Positions 49,891 to 60,969 of a stretch of DNA of 64,000 nucleotides are shown piece after piece. Under the pieces are notes generated by a model. The model saw nothing but the letters and a program-made list of their open reading frames with translations. It did no database searches and was not told the DNA's origin. A program made the position numbers and the translations under genes. The number at the start of each line of letters is the position of its first letter. Position 1 is the first letter of the stretch. Source of the stretch: Amylostereum areolatum. Its lineage: Eukaryota > Basidiomycota > Agaricomycetes > Russulales > Stereaceae. The DNA lies in assembly GCA_012932865.1 (NCBI GenBank), contig SAXG01000070.1, positions 62,001 to 126,000 of the forward strand. The letters are read 5' to 3'.

Positions 49891-50746
49891 AGTTGGGTTG
49901 GTGTACACAAGTGAAGGACAAGTGAGGGAAAGGAATACTGTAAATGTTGCATAACAAAAACTCGCACTTGCATGTTCCATCTACCGGGAGAGCCGGGCCG
50001 CACGACCGGCTCGAACTTCCCCAAAGCTCAAAGCCACTCGAACTGCAACGTCCATCATTGTCCATCGACGTCCATCATCCATCATGCCCAAAGTCGTTAC
50101 GAGCAAATCTCATTCTCCCGCCGTGTTTCGTACTGCCCATAGCTATTTTCCACGATGAGCTTTTGACTGAACGCTTCCAAAGTCTGACTCCGGCAGAGCT
50201 TCTCCCCAGACCCGAGCCGCTCCCTTTCAGGAATCAGAATCTCAGATAGAATGAATTCCCTCTTTTGGGCAAGTAGCTACTTATCTCCCTTCCCTCTGCC
50301 TCCTATCTCCCCTGTATTCCAACCCAGCATCATCAGGGAGTTCGTGGACTTGGGGCTCAAGGTTTCCGAGATCGTTCGAAAAGCTCTTGGGTCTACTCGG
50401 AGCTCTTCACGCAGATGACACCGACGAGACACGAGGCCGCTCGTGCTCACCTTACCACGGCCCACGGGAGCATTTCTGTGGCCAACTGTCCACGACCAAA
50501 TCCACGCTGCCGCTTCCTCGAGCCTCTTCTCTAGCCAGTCACGGCCGCGCCAGCTCTGAGCTCAGCGAAAATGGTACGGTGTTATCTTATCTTATCTCAT
50601 CTTATTTTCCCCACGCCTCGCATTGTTGATTGAATTCAGCTCAATTGTTTCCATCCGTCATAGGTATCGCTCGACCTCGCCTCAATTACAACTACGCTCA
50701 CCCTGCGCTCACCCGAGATACCTCCCAACCTTGATGTTGACTCACT
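49891..50746. other. Intergenic with TTATC repeats
   Basis: No gene is recognised. At 50582-50605 the motif TTATC recurs several times in tandem (GATAA on the minus strand), which resembles a cluster of fungal GATA-factor sites, but it lies beyond the 3' end of the adjacent receptor. Confidence 0.45.
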
Positions 50747-52163
50747 TTAAACGCCCAACTTCTCCTTGTCTACGTCTCTTTCCGCTTCATCCGCATCTCG
50801 AGCCTGCTGAGTGCCAGGCGCGTCAACCGAATCCTGCTCTACGCGGCTGTGGTCCTCACGGGCGATGATTCCGACAACTTCGCCCTCCGAATCGCTCTGG
50901 TCACGCGGTGGCGTGAAGTGCACCGAGAGCGCGAAGTCCGCCTCGTCCATCACACTCGACTCTGGCATGGACAGACTGTGCCTACGATAAATGCATGGAT
51001 ACGTCAGAGAGGCACTATGACGTACCCCACAGATCGCACACGATGGCGCGGTGGGGAATTGAACTTCATATCTGGCATGTCTTCGTGCACGGGTGGTTTG
51101 GATCTGAACAGACCGACTGCGGCCCAGAACCAACGACGGTAGAATGCGCGGGCTTCACCCGTGAGGCCGAATAGGACAAAAATGAGGATGGAAAGAACAA
51201 GGTTGACCCATTCTCCAAAAATCATTCCAAAGCGGACCCAGAAGTCGGAGCGCCATGCTGCGGGGGATATGGATTGTGGGGCCCAAGGATGGTCGGAATG
51301 GTCGGCGAAATACCACCCTGGATAAAAGGAGTACCCTCCATGTCCGGCGTTCACGTCATGCGCGACACCCGGAACGATAAGCAATATGCCTGTCGGAAGG
51401 GTGAACACTGTGTCAAGGCAGCCGACGGCCAAAATGCGAAAATATCTGGTGTGGTCGATGGAGCCATTGCCGTGAAGAAATGCATCGACATCTCGGCGTT
51501 GACGATAGAAGGTCCATATTATTCGCGCTGGAGATTGTGTAAGTCCACAGGTCGTTGCGTGAAAGATGGGGCTTACGGCAGTAGATCATGGCGGATAACA
51601 GTGGTAAGACGACAGGCCACACGTCCATGAGCATGGTGGTCGATCTAGATGCAATAACGGCGGCGCTGCAGCCAAGTGCTCCTGTGACTACGAATCGAGA
51701 CGCTTGAACGATGTGATCTGAATCAGCATGCCAATGGTGTCCGAGTCAGATGAAGTACGAGTAAGCACAAGAAAGTGAATGCCGCACAGAAGGGGCCTGC
51801 GACGATAATCGGAAAGCCGATCCCAATAGAGGCATCCAGGAAGTACTGGATATATCTCTGCAAAGTTAACGAAGGAGTGAACGTGTTCATACTTGGTATG
51901 GAAGACGTAACCGACCTCGCGCTTTCTACCGTTTATGGTCGTCATACAGACGATATTGCACAATCGACGGGTGATAACCAGAGAGCAGGCTGGAATACCC
52001 ACTCCAACAGCCAACCCGAGGTGGCTGGCTGTGATGCATTGGATTACGCAGAGATTTCATCGGGAGAGAACGTACAAATGTCGCACCACACAGGAGCTAT
52101 GTTGTCCGCGTCATCCGACCAGATTATGGTCCCGAAGCCTTGGATACACCACCAGCAGTTGCC

Positions 52164-53282
52164 TCAGCATGACTCTATGCGGGGCCATTCGGATGAGTCT
52201 GATGGCGTGACCAAGGGTTCACGCTAGCATCGTGTCAGCTTCAATCCAACCCCCTCAATCTCGGCGCCATTCCGATTATCCGTTGCGAGAAAGTCGGCTT
52301 CGCGCCCAAGTCAGCGTGAGTACAGGTTGTCCTCTCAGTTTCAATCCCCACAGAGTCCTCGATGGACGGCGACGAGCGCGGGTTATGTAAGCAGTATTCA
52401 TTTTCGTCGTCGCGCCAAGTCATCCTCGACTCCTTGTTTCCTCTCACCACGTCCTTCTCTTCTCCCCGTCCTTCACCTGGCCATAACCCCTCATCTGTAA
52501 TGGGCGACTCCGACGTACCGAGATTTGGACGGCGCGTCAGGGTTTCCGTGGATGTACGAAGGGTTGGGTATGGACTCTCCCTTCGACACTCTCATGTGGG
52601 CATCATCCAGAGTCTGGACCATGGTGCGTGTTCTATTCACTTACCGCCCACCTGCCCTCGCGACAGCATTCAGGATTTGCACATGCTCCGGCGCCCCTCT
52701 TGTTGTCGCTGGCAGTCGTCCTCACCTTCGCTCGCGGCCTTGAACTTTACTCCTGGTCTTGAACTTTGCTCGTGGTCTTGAACTTTACTCTCGGTCTCTC
52801 GATTTTTGCTTGCGGTCTTGGTCCTCGCTCGCGATCTTGGTCCCGCTCGCGCTCCTCTCTGGTCCTGGCTCTCTGTCCCCTGGCTCACTGGGTTCCCTGG
52901 TCTTATCTCGGTCTCCGTCTGGTCCACCTGCTTTGTTGGCATCCCAGGTAACCCTCTCTCACCTGTCATCCCTCTCCATATATCCCGTAGCAGCCCCCAT
53001 ATACTCTGTAGTTATCAAATGAAAATATCATGATTTTCTTCCTTCTACATCAGGATAAGATCGCAATAAGCACGATTTAAGCCAGCAACCCGCCGAGCGA
53101 TTCTTGATGAGCTTAGTAAGATTATTGGATTGAATCCAAAGAACCTCAGCTTCGGGCCCAAGGGAATTCGTTGAGCGTGATATCCGCTTGACATTTTTGG
53201 ATTCCATCCATCGGCACACCAACTTCAAACTCAGGGGCGTGATATCGGAATGAAGCTGAGGGATCGCCTGGTGGTGTAAGGC
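52164..53282. other. 1,119-bp insertion in the receptor's TM2 coding sequence
   Basis: Foreign stretch flanked by TGCC at 52160-52163 and again at 53283-53286, which looks like a 4-bp target-site duplication. The ends (TCAGCATGAC and GTGTAAGGC on the plus strand) are not clear inverted repeats, and no transposase is visible. Inside are a CT-rich part and a 19-bp tandem repeat. It could be a non-autonomous mobile element; the class is not determined. Confidence 0.55.
52739..52795 (+). repeat. 19-bp tandem repeat, three copies
   Basis: Units beginning CTTGAACTTT at 52739, 52758 and 52777 differ by one to three bases. More degenerate units continue to about 52860. It lies inside the insertion that splits the receptor gene. 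Confidence 0.75.
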
Positions 53283-53453
53283 TGCCAATAAAAAGCCATG
53301 TACACAGCATGAGAACACCGGCATTCCAAGTTTGCCGCATGCCGGTAAGCATGGTGAGTAACATGAGGAAAGCTGTTATGAAGCTCACGACAGGGACGAG
53401 GGGATATGTTGGGTCCATGACGGGATGCCATGGGAGACTCGAAGGAATGGCCC

Positions 53454-53460
53454 ATTTATA
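53454..53460 (-). promoter_or_regulatory. TATA box of the interrupted receptor
   Basis: TATAAAT on the minus strand, 36-42 bp before the start codon at 53418. It is comparable to the box upstream of the receptor at 10549. Confidence 0.45.
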
Positions 53461-54139
53461 CCGTGTTTTGACGTCTATGGTCGTGAGTATCGTGAGCATA
53501 TTCATGCATGAGATACGGGACGTACACTACCTTGAGCTCGGCCGTCGAGCTTCCAGCGTTGTCAGCCCTTGAGCGGATATTCCGCGGAAGCCATTAGGAT
53601 CACTTAGATAGGAATCCCATTTTTCGCTCCCATTTTTTGATCTCGTTCTCTGATCTGCTTCCAAAGAATGAGGGGGAGGCGGGGAAGGCGGAAGAGGCTT
53701 GGTGCAATCGTTTGTGCGCAGGTCTTCAAGCTTGATTTTTCGCCTCATTCTCCGGAGCGAGCCAGGCTGCCAGCGGGGCCGACGAGGGCCGACGCCACTT
53801 GAGAGGTGTTGAACGTTGACGAATTACCTTGTCCGCCTCTGGGAGACTATTAAGCCAACGCATCTGCCTACTTACTTCAACTTTCAAGTTATAAGCGCCC
53901 TTCCACATTGATTCCGGAATGACCGGTGCCTTCTCGGGGAAATCAAGTGAAAATTTGGGGAAACACGTATTCTGACGGAAACCCCTTGATGAGATTGACG
54001 ACGCTGGAAGTGGTACGTATCGACGAAGCCAGAAGAATCGGCGGTGGACCGGTGGACAGAGAATTGGACTCGGAACTTGAAGCTTGAAGCTTGAAGCTTG
54101 AAAGCGTCGACGGACGTCGGAAACGGCCGACACGATAAT

Positions 54140-54150
54140 CTTATCTTATC
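54140..54150 (-). promoter_or_regulatory. Tandem GATAAG motifs upstream of the PEBP gene
   Basis: CTTATCTTATC reads GATAAGATAAG on the minus strand, 70-80 bp before the PEBP start. GATAAG is the core bound by fungal GATA factors. It may lie in the promoter or the leader. Confidence 0.35.
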
Positions 54151-54219
54151 CTCCCCACACTACCTCTGGATCTCTCCCTGGGCCCTCGTACCCCAGACAC
54201 CCTCTTCCCTTCGTCCACC

Positions 54220-54956
54220 ATGTCGCTCGACCCCCTCGCCTCAATCACCACCGCGCTCACCCGCGAACACCTCATCCCCGACGTCCTCCCGCCCACCTTC
54301 CAACCGACCCTTCTCTTCTCCGTTCTCTACCCCACAGGCAGCGAAGTCCTCCTCGGCAATGAGCTCACCCCACAACAAACCATCGACGAGCCCTCCATCG
54401 TCCTCACCCCCCTCAACATCCCCTCCGCCCAAGCCGACAGCGCCGGCGACGACCCCGCGCGCGACACCCCCTACACCCTCGTCATGCTCGACCCGGACGC
54501 TCCAACGCGCGCCGACCCGATCTACAGATCCTTCCGTCATTGGGTCGTGCGTCCTCCTCTCCAGAACCCCTCCAGCAGCGTCCTCAACCCCATCAGATAA
54601 CGGGTTTGAAAGCCCCCTCGGAAGGTCTCCCCTCCACCTCCAAGCTCACCGCGCTCAGCACCAGGCCCGCCACCACGCCATACCGTCCCCCCGGCCCGCG
54701 GCCCGCCTCTGGCATCCACCGCTACAGTGCACTCTTCCCTCACCGTATGACCTGCTGATCGTGCTCACTGACGACGCGCCCAGCGTTTTTGCTGTTCCAG
54801 GAGCCGCACGCGGAGCCGCCCCTGCATATCCCCGAGGACGCGGTCGAGTACGGCGCGGCGCTGGAGGAGCGCCGATCGTGGAACGCGCTCGAGTTTGGTG
54901 AGCGGTATGGACTCAAGCTGGTCGGGGTCAACTTCTTCCTGGTACGTGCGGAGTGA
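54220..54956 (+). CDS. Phosphatidylethanolamine-binding protein (PEBP/TFS1-like)
   Basis: Small cytosolic PEBP-family protein; in yeast the member Tfs1 inhibits carboxypeptidase Y and a Ras-GAP. Three exons. The first gives MSLDPLASITTALTREHLIP through YTLVMLDPDAPTRADP and FRHWV, which is the conserved ligand-pocket signature DPDAPxR...HW. The second gives ITGLKAPSEGL and PPGPRPASGIHRY. The third gives TFLLFQEPHAEPPLHI and ends WNALEFGERYGLKLVG, NFFLVRAE. The GIHRYxFLLF and C-terminal helix motifs are canonical. About 200 residues, normal for the family. The lysosomal or vacuolar role is unknown here. Confidence 0.9.
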
Positions 54957-55080
54957 GGCCGGTGGGGGACACTGTCTTGTGTTAGGATCTGTAAGATAGG
55001 ACGCCTAGGAGATACATTCTCTGTTGCGGTGCTAGCACTATGGTACATCAGTATACGCTTCGTCATCTTTGTCGATACGT

Positions 55081-56140
55081 TCAGTTCCCCGCTGCTGTTG
55101 CCAAATGGGCGGCCAGGTTTTCGGACAAGGCCGAGCTGTCCGCCGTCACATTGATCTGTGCGTCCCACCTCGCCGATGAGCAAAAGCCGCGCCCAATCAG
55201 CAACGAAGCAGCACGACGCACCATGTCGAATCCCTCTTGCGCGCGCTTCGCGGATTGGCTTCCGGAGGTACAGAAAACCGCGCTGAGGAAGCAAAGTCGA
55301 GTCAAAAGATCAAATCGAGGAGAACGCGGGCGAACGCACACTTTCTTTCCGTGCTTGTGGCCCACGGCGAGGATGCGCTGGATGATCTTCTCCACGTCGG
55401 GGTGGGGGTCGGGGGATGGACGATCGTACCCATACGACATCGACAGGTCGTAAGGCCCGATGAACAGAACGTCTGCAGGAGCGAGATGCAAAAAATATCA
55501 GCGCCTATCTTGCCTAACGCAAGCGCACCCACCCAGTCCGTCGACGGCCGCGATGGCCTCGATATTGTCCACCGCCTCGCGCGTCTCAATCTGCACCATC
55601 ACGAGCACGCTCTCGTTCGCGCCGGCGACGTACTCGTTCGCGCTAACACCCCATGTCCCGTGCGTGAACGGGCTTCCGAAGCCCCTGCGTCCGACGGGGG
55701 CGAAGCGACTGTCGGCGACGACCTCCTTCGCCTTTTCCGCCGTGCCGACCTGTCAAAAACGACCTGCCGTTCAGAACGCCACAGATACGAAAGTGGAGGG
55801 GGGGGGGGGGAGGTGAGCGCACCATGGGCACGATGATCCCGCGCGCCCCCGCGTCGAGCGCGTACTTGATCTGCCAGCCCGTGCCCGAGCTCACGCCGGT
55901 TGCGGGGATGCGCACGAGCGGGCTGGGTGCGTCCGGGCCTGAGCCGGCGATGGCTTGGATGGATTCGGCGGCGCCGGGTTGGAGGGAGGTGAGGCCGTGT
56001 TCGCAGTCGATGACGACCCAGGAGAGGTGAGGGCTGGATTGGGCGACGAGGCGGGCGTTGAACGCGCCGGGGAGGGTGATCCAGGCGCCGAAGGCGGGTT
56101 TGTTGGCGCGGAGGGCGGCGAGGAGGGCGTGAGTGGTCAT
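55081..56140 (-). CDS. HpcH/HpaI-type class II aldolase
   Basis: Metal-dependent aldolase of the HpcH/HpaI family, which splits 2-keto-3-deoxy acids such as 4-hydroxy-2-oxo-heptanedioate into pyruvate or a related product plus an aldehyde. The start at 56140 (MTTHALLAALRANKPAFGAW) was preferred; an in-frame Met at 56182 is possible. Motifs: WVVIDCEHG, LVRIPATG, KYALDAGARGIIVPMV, GFGSPFTHGTWG, VMVQIETREAVDNIEAI and DVLFIGPYDLSMSYG. The metal-binding Glu (QIET) and Asp (PYDLS) are present. Later exons give AVFCTSGSQSAKRAQEGFDM and a C-terminus NVTADSSALSENLAAHLATA. Substrate unknown. A run of about ten G in the intron near 55800 is notable. Confidence 0.85.
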
Positions 56141-56430
56141 CGTGCTGGCGTTGAAAGAGGATAGCCAGGGAGGCGTGGCCACCGGAGCTGTGGGTATATC
56201 ATCGCTATGGGGGTCGGTGGAAGTGGTGGTTCTTGGTCATGAGAACTCAGGACGAGCTCAGGTGCTCGACGGAGGCATTGCATCACCCGGACTCACGCGG
56301 CCCGTCTACCCGCCTTCTCTTCCTCGTACTCCCACCATCGGTTGCTTTTGTAGAGAAGATGTAGGGATGCGGTGTGTGCAGAATGTGTAGAGTGTATGCG
56401 TGGTGTGCAGTCCGTCCGTGTGCCGTCCTT

Positions 56431-57017
56431 TTATGCAGTTCTTTCCACCCAATCCCCGCTCTCGTTCATCTCCACCTCCAGCATCGTCCACTTGCCCCGG
56501 CCCATCCACTGGTCCTTCAGAAACCGGTCCCACCAACACACATGGATCTCCCCGTCCACATCGAAGAAAAACCCCGCAACACGCGGGTCCGGGCCCAGAT
56601 ATTCGTGTCTGTCACCCACCGTCAGTATCGGATCCAAAGCGCGACGAAAAAAAAAAAAAGCGAAAAAGCGCACTTTTTGTTCGACACCTTGTCCGCCGAC
56701 ACGTAGTTCGTCAGCGCGCCTTCCGCCTCCCGATCGTAGTGGCGATACACGAACTGGTTCAGATCCGTCCCCGGGTGCACCACCCGCACGTCCTCCCCGT
56801 CCCTGCCCAAATACGACCGCGGGAGGTGGACCTTCGTCCTCCGCCTCACGGGACGACGCTCCATCGGCCAGCGGTGCAGCGCCCACGCCGTCGTCTTGCG
56901 CAGGCTCGTCAGCGCTTTCGCCGCGTCCCTGCGCGCGGTGTCGGACTCGGACGGCGCGGGCTTTTGGGGTGGGGGAATGCGCGGCTCCTGGGGCTCCGCT
57001 TTGGGGTGGACGGTCAT
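56431..57017 (-). CDS. Orphan protein with two conserved-looking parts
   Basis: The first exon starts MTVHPKAEPQEPRIPPPQKP and has a basic middle (HRWPMERRPVRRRTKVHLPR) then LGRDGEDVRVVHPGTDLNQF and REAEGALTNYVSADK. The second exon reads HEYLGPDPRVAGFFFDVDGE, IHVCWWDRFLKDQWMG and WTMLEVEMNESGDWVE. The intron between them contains a run of 13 A/T and its exact splice sites are uncertain. About 170 residues. I do not recognise the family; the Trp/Asp-rich second half resembles a small folded domain. The divergent gap to the next gene is about 500 bp. Confidence 0.55.
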
Positions 57018-57530
57018 CGCGGTCGCTCGGCGGCCAAGAGGCGGAGGACGGGGTGCGTTGGGGAGGAGGACGGCTGGATGCGCTCACAGAGGGGTTTTTT
57101 CGAACTTTTTTTTTTTCGAGGTCGTTCGCGCGGACATCGATGAGTCGCACGTGGGATTGACTCGGATGATCGTTGACGTGTTTTGGACGGTCACTTGTCG
57201 TTCAACGCTCCTGTCCACGACGTTCGGATGCTCTTGGGGCCCAGACGGCTTATGATTTGCGATGGAGGTCTAGGGGGGCGGTGCCATTGTGGAATGTCTC
57301 GGTCTCACTACCGCGTCATGACATCCCCAAGCCCCTCAGCTCGGCGTCTCGGCCAGCGTCGCTGACTATGTATACCTCGCACTCGACCTCCTAACGTATC
57401 CGATCCCCTCCTACATAGCCCCCACAAGAGGCCCTCCATCTCTACGCGCGTATCCATTCCATCCGGTTTAATAGCGCATATACTCACCTCGACCCACCAC
57501 CTGCAGATCCTTTCCCTCTTCCCGTCCACC
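57018..57530. other. Divergent intergenic region
   Basis: About 500 bp between the orphan gene and the membrane protein gene. No gene is recognised. Confidence 0.5.
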
Positions 57531-57996
57531 ATGCAGCAGCCGCACTTGGACCAATCTTCGCTGGGAGATCTGCCTCTTCTGCCTTGGACAACTTCCATCA
57601 CCCACGCACCCCGCCGGTCCTCCGTCTCCAATGCTCCACCGGCCTACTCCAAGGACGGAAAACCCCCCGCATACACCCAAGCCCCTCTCAAGATGCCCGA
57701 ACCCGTCCATCATTCGAGCACTGATCTCGGTACATATCCCGCCTACCCTCTTCTCCACGCCGCTCACACCCACCACAGAACCTGCCTTGCCCCCTCCCTC
57801 ACCTTCCGACCTCGAAAACGGTCCCGGCGTCCTTCCACCCTACACGCCTCCCCGTTCCTCGCGCAAGTTCCGCTACTCGCGGTGGTCCTGCACCATCTTC
57901 TTCATCTTTCTTGTCGTCGGTCTGACCGTAGGCGGCATAATCCGAGGAACTTGGCACGACTCGAACGAGGACAACTCCGTTGTGAACGCGACGTAA
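57531..57996 (+). CDS. Small single-span membrane protein
   Basis: Two exons, about 135 residues. The N-terminal half is Pro/Ser-rich with two PPAY motifs (NAPPAYSKDGKPPAYTQAP), which are candidate binding sites for WW domains of Nedd4/Rsp5-type ubiquitin ligases. Near the C-terminus a basic stretch (RSSRKFRYSRW) precedes one hydrophobic span (CTIFFIFLVVGLTVGGII), and a short polar tail ends in VVNAT. The topology would put the Pro-rich part in the cytosol. The intron lies between HHSSTDL and EPALPPPSPSDLENG. No family is recognised, but the layout suggests an adaptor for ubiquitin-dependent sorting; that is inference. Confidence 0.65.
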
Positions 57997-58229
57997 AAGT
58001 TGTATACCTCATGCTCACGATCCTCATGATCTCCTGCCCTTAGGGGCTGTATCATCCCATACCATAACCGCTGTCTTTCGGATCTCCGCCTGTACATGTA
58101 CTTTTGCTCACGACTGGATTCCCTCCCTTGTGTCGCTGCACTCCACGCGGCCCGTCCAACGATTCTGAACTCCTATATTCTACTGTACCACCACTCCCTA
58201 AATCAATACGCATACGTTCTCCATCCCGT

Positions 58230-60449
58230 TCACTTCTTATGCACGAGCACTTTCTCCTGTATGAACAACGATGACACGAACGCGCAGAGCGCGAGCCCGG
58301 CGCAGAACCAGAAGGACGTCAACAGCGCGCCCTCGTACGACGCGCGCACGATCGCGCGCGCCGCGGGCTCGAGCTCCTCGATGTACTCCAAGCTCTCGCG
58401 CACGCGGCTGACGATCTGCGCACACGCGAGGAAAGAGAGAAGGCGGCGGTTCAGCGGGCGGCGGGCGGGGGAAAGGAAGGAGAGGATGTACCTCTTCGAC
58501 GTCGTGTCCCACCAAACGCTCGTGCAGATAATGCCGGAGAGACTCCTGGAAGATGGTGCTGCCAACCGAGAGACCGATGACGGAACCCAGCGAGCGAGAG
58601 AGGTACGACACTGCGAGGACGACGACAGACCGGCCGATGGTGAACAAAGGAGGGGACGCGTAGGGATAAGTGAGCGCACCTGCTGTGGCGATCGCCTGGT
58701 CCTGTGGCCCCGCCTGGGCGATGAGCGAGATGAGCGTCGTCGTGATCCCACCACCTAAGATCGCACCAGTCAGCATTCCGACCCGTCCACACCCAAAGTG
58801 CACCCTTGCCGTTCCCAAACGCCATAAGCGTCAACCCTGTCCGAAATACGTTCCGATCAGCCACAGAAACCCACAGAACCGCACCACGGCGCACGCACCG
58901 ATCTCGAATCCGACGAACGAGCGCCCCACGGCACCCGCGCACAGCGTCAGGAGCACGTTCCCGAACACCATCAGCCCGTAGTTCGCCACCGTGAGCGCGT
59001 AGTACTTCCCCGTCGCCTGGATCACCAGCCCTCCCGCCAAGCTTGCCACGGTGCCCGCGACGATCGACGGCAACAGCGCGACGCCCGCATCAGCCGCGCT
59101 CCGCTTCAGCACGGCTTGCACGTACATGGACACGTAGAACACGGCGCAGATCGCGCCTGCGACCCCGAAGAAGTTGCAGAGGTAGCTCGCGAGCAGCGCG
59201 CGGTCGGCCACGATGCGCTTTGGGGCGAAGGGCTCGGTCGCGACGCGGAGCTCGATGGTGACGAAGGCGGCGAAGGAGAGGAGGAAGACGGAGAGGGAGG
59301 CGAGGGTGTAGGTGTCCCGCCAGGCGACGTTTCCCCCGCGGTCGAGCCCGACGAGGAGGGAGAGCAGGGCGGTGATCAGCGTGAAGGCGCCGGCGAAGTC
59401 GACGCGCGCGAGGCGGGCGCGGAGGTCGGACGCTTCGGGTTGGGGGATGTGGAGGGCGAAGGTGACGGAGGTGAGGGCGAGGACGGTGAGTGGGACTTGG
59501 AGGAGGAAGGCCCTGCGGGGGAAGGTCTCAGGTGTGGGTGGGAAGGAGAGGGGGCGGGGCTCACCATCGCCAACCGATGCTGTCGGCGAGCAGACCGCCG
59601 AGGGGGGCACCGACCGCGGAGCCGCTCGCCCATATGATGTTGATGAGACCTGGAGGATGCGTTGGCGAGGAGACTTCTGGGACAAGATAGAGAACGGACC
59701 TTGCCACGTTCCTCTTGAACGAAGGGGGATCATGTCGGACATGATAATAGACACGATCCTACACAACCTGGTCAGGAACTCGCGGGCTTATCCACCGTGG
59801 AGGGGCCTCACGTCGACATGCCCCCGCCTCCGATGCCTGCGAACGCTCTTGCGGCAATAAGCTCGGTCATGTTCCTCGCGAGCCCACACGCGAGACATCC
59901 GAGTGCGAAGACGACGTAGGCGAAGAGCAGGCAGGGCTTACGTCCAAAGATGTCGCTCAACTTGCCGTAGAGCGGTCTGGAGACTCGTATTGGCGATATA
60001 CTAGCAGTAGAAAGGAATGGAACACGCACTGGAAGCTCGCGAGGGTGAGCATGTACCCCGTCGATATCCAACTCGTGCTCTGGAGCTCGTTCAGCTCGCT
60101 CCCGATGGACGCGTACGACGACAGCACGATCGTCGAGTCCATCGAGGCCAAGAACGTCCCTATCGTCATAGGCAGGATCTAACTTTCTCAGCACATTGCC
60201 CGAGCGCAGACGAGGACAACGTACCGCCAGGGCGAGCGTTTTGAAACTTTTGGACGCGTCAGTGGCCGGCTCGCCAGCTGTGGGCGGTGGTTCTGACCCG
60301 TCCCCATCGTCGTTTGTAGGTTTGGGCTGGGTCTCTGGGGTGTCCGGTCTGGTAACGGTGGTGGACGAAGAGGCGGTGGGCGCGGCGCTCTGAGTCTCTG
60401 AATCTGCGCCATCGCGAAGCAAGGGCGTGCGCTCCGTCGCATGTGCCAT
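58230..60449 (-). CDS. MFS transporter, DHA2-like (14 TM)
   Basis: Proton-coupled major-facilitator exporter or vacuolar transporter of the DHA2 class. The N-terminus MAHATERTPLLRDGADSETQ includes an ExxxLL-like sorting signal (ERTPLL) often seen in vacuolar members. TM1 has TIGTFLASMDSTIVLSSYAS followed by WISTGYMLTLASFQ. The loop motif GKLSDIFGRKP is intact. TM4-TM5 have GLARNMTELIAARAFAGIGG. Later spans read FAGAFTLITALLSLLVGLD, LASLSVFLLSFAAFVTIEL, LASYLCNFFGVAGAICAVFY and AGTVASLAGGLVIQATGKYY. It ends LVHKK. At least seven introns. Candidates are vacuolar basic amino-acid transporters (VBA-like) or drug exporters; sequence alone does not decide. Confidence 0.82.
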
Positions 60450-60969
60450 GATGGGATCTTTGTGACTACGGCGGTCCAGCGTGCGAGGCGAGGGCGGGAG
60501 GGAAAGCGACGGAGCTGTGAGCTTGAGAACGGCGGAACATATCTTTATGTGCCGTGGTTTCTTTCAATGGCGGTCATGATAAGTCAGCCTGGTCAGCGCC
60601 TTTCTATCGCGCGAGATCACGCAGACCGGAACGTCGGCGGAGACCCGACGCCATTTCCATTCCAGCAAAACTGTAACATGGCACGGAAGAAACAATACAA
60701 TGAAGACATGATAATCACTTACATCCCGAGATGCGAGGTAAGCGGTACTTAAGCCCTGGGTAAGCTAAACAGTGTCATTGGGATGCTCTCGAGGTGAACA
60801 TACATAGTTTCGTCTTGGGTGGGCGATAAATATTCACACAAACCTTCTGCCCATCTTTTGGGCTTTGGCAAAGTCAGATTCTGAGAAGAGTGCAAGGATT
60901 TGTGATGCTGCACGGCTCGATGAATGAATCGTGTGCGGATGGAATAAATGTGTATAGAGATATAAAAGC
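60450..60969. other. Intergenic
   Basis: About 520 bp between the MFS gene start and the 3' end of the next gene. No gene is recognised. Confidence 0.5.

Larger units (their letters stand above)
50747..53418 (-). pseudogene. STE3-type receptor gene interrupted by an insertion
   Basis: The first coding part starts at the conserved MDPTYPLVPVVSFITAF (53418) and reads through TM1 to MLCTWLFIG, where receptor homology stops abruptly at about 53283. It resumes at 52163 with NCWWCIQGFGTIIW, the rest of TM2. From there the gene is open: TM3 (GVGIPACSLVITRRLC), TM4 (IGIGFPIIVAG), TM5 (FVVTGALGC, WPVVLPLLSAMIYC), TM6-TM7 (AVGCLDTVFTLPTGILL, GLTGEARAFYRRWFW) and a tail ending VDKEKLGV. Joining across the gap restores an unbroken frame and one copy of the flanking TGCC, so the gene was intact until a recent insertion. 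A TATAAAT box lies just upstream of the start. No splice sites are positioned to remove the gap as an intron, so the allele in this sequence is probably non-functional. Confidence 0.75.
53419..54219. other. Intergenic, divergent promoters
   Basis: No gene is recognised; the 135-codon minus-strand frame at 53726-54133 has no family resemblance. A triple AGCTTGA repeat lies near 54082-54103. Confidence 0.5.

Noticed and set aside
52362..52781. 139-codon plus-strand frame starting MDGD and ending Cys-Ser-Trp-Ser
   Set aside because: It lies in the insertion, is too long, and the final residues include Trp; composition follows the CT-rich repeat.
52164..53282. The gap in the fourth receptor treated as a long intron
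   Set aside because: No GT donor follows WLFIG at the point where homology ends, and the flanking TGCC repeat fits an insertion better.
52164..53282. Helitron assignment for the insertion
   Set aside because: The plus strand begins with TC but does not end in CTRR, and the site is not between A and T.
56431..57150. 239-codon minus-strand frame over the orphan gene
   Set aside because: Its first 150 codons are Gly/Ala/Arg/Pro-rich in a way typical of a shadow frame in GC-rich DNA. The alternative frame from 57017 gives a natural-looking protein and only its second part overlaps this frame.
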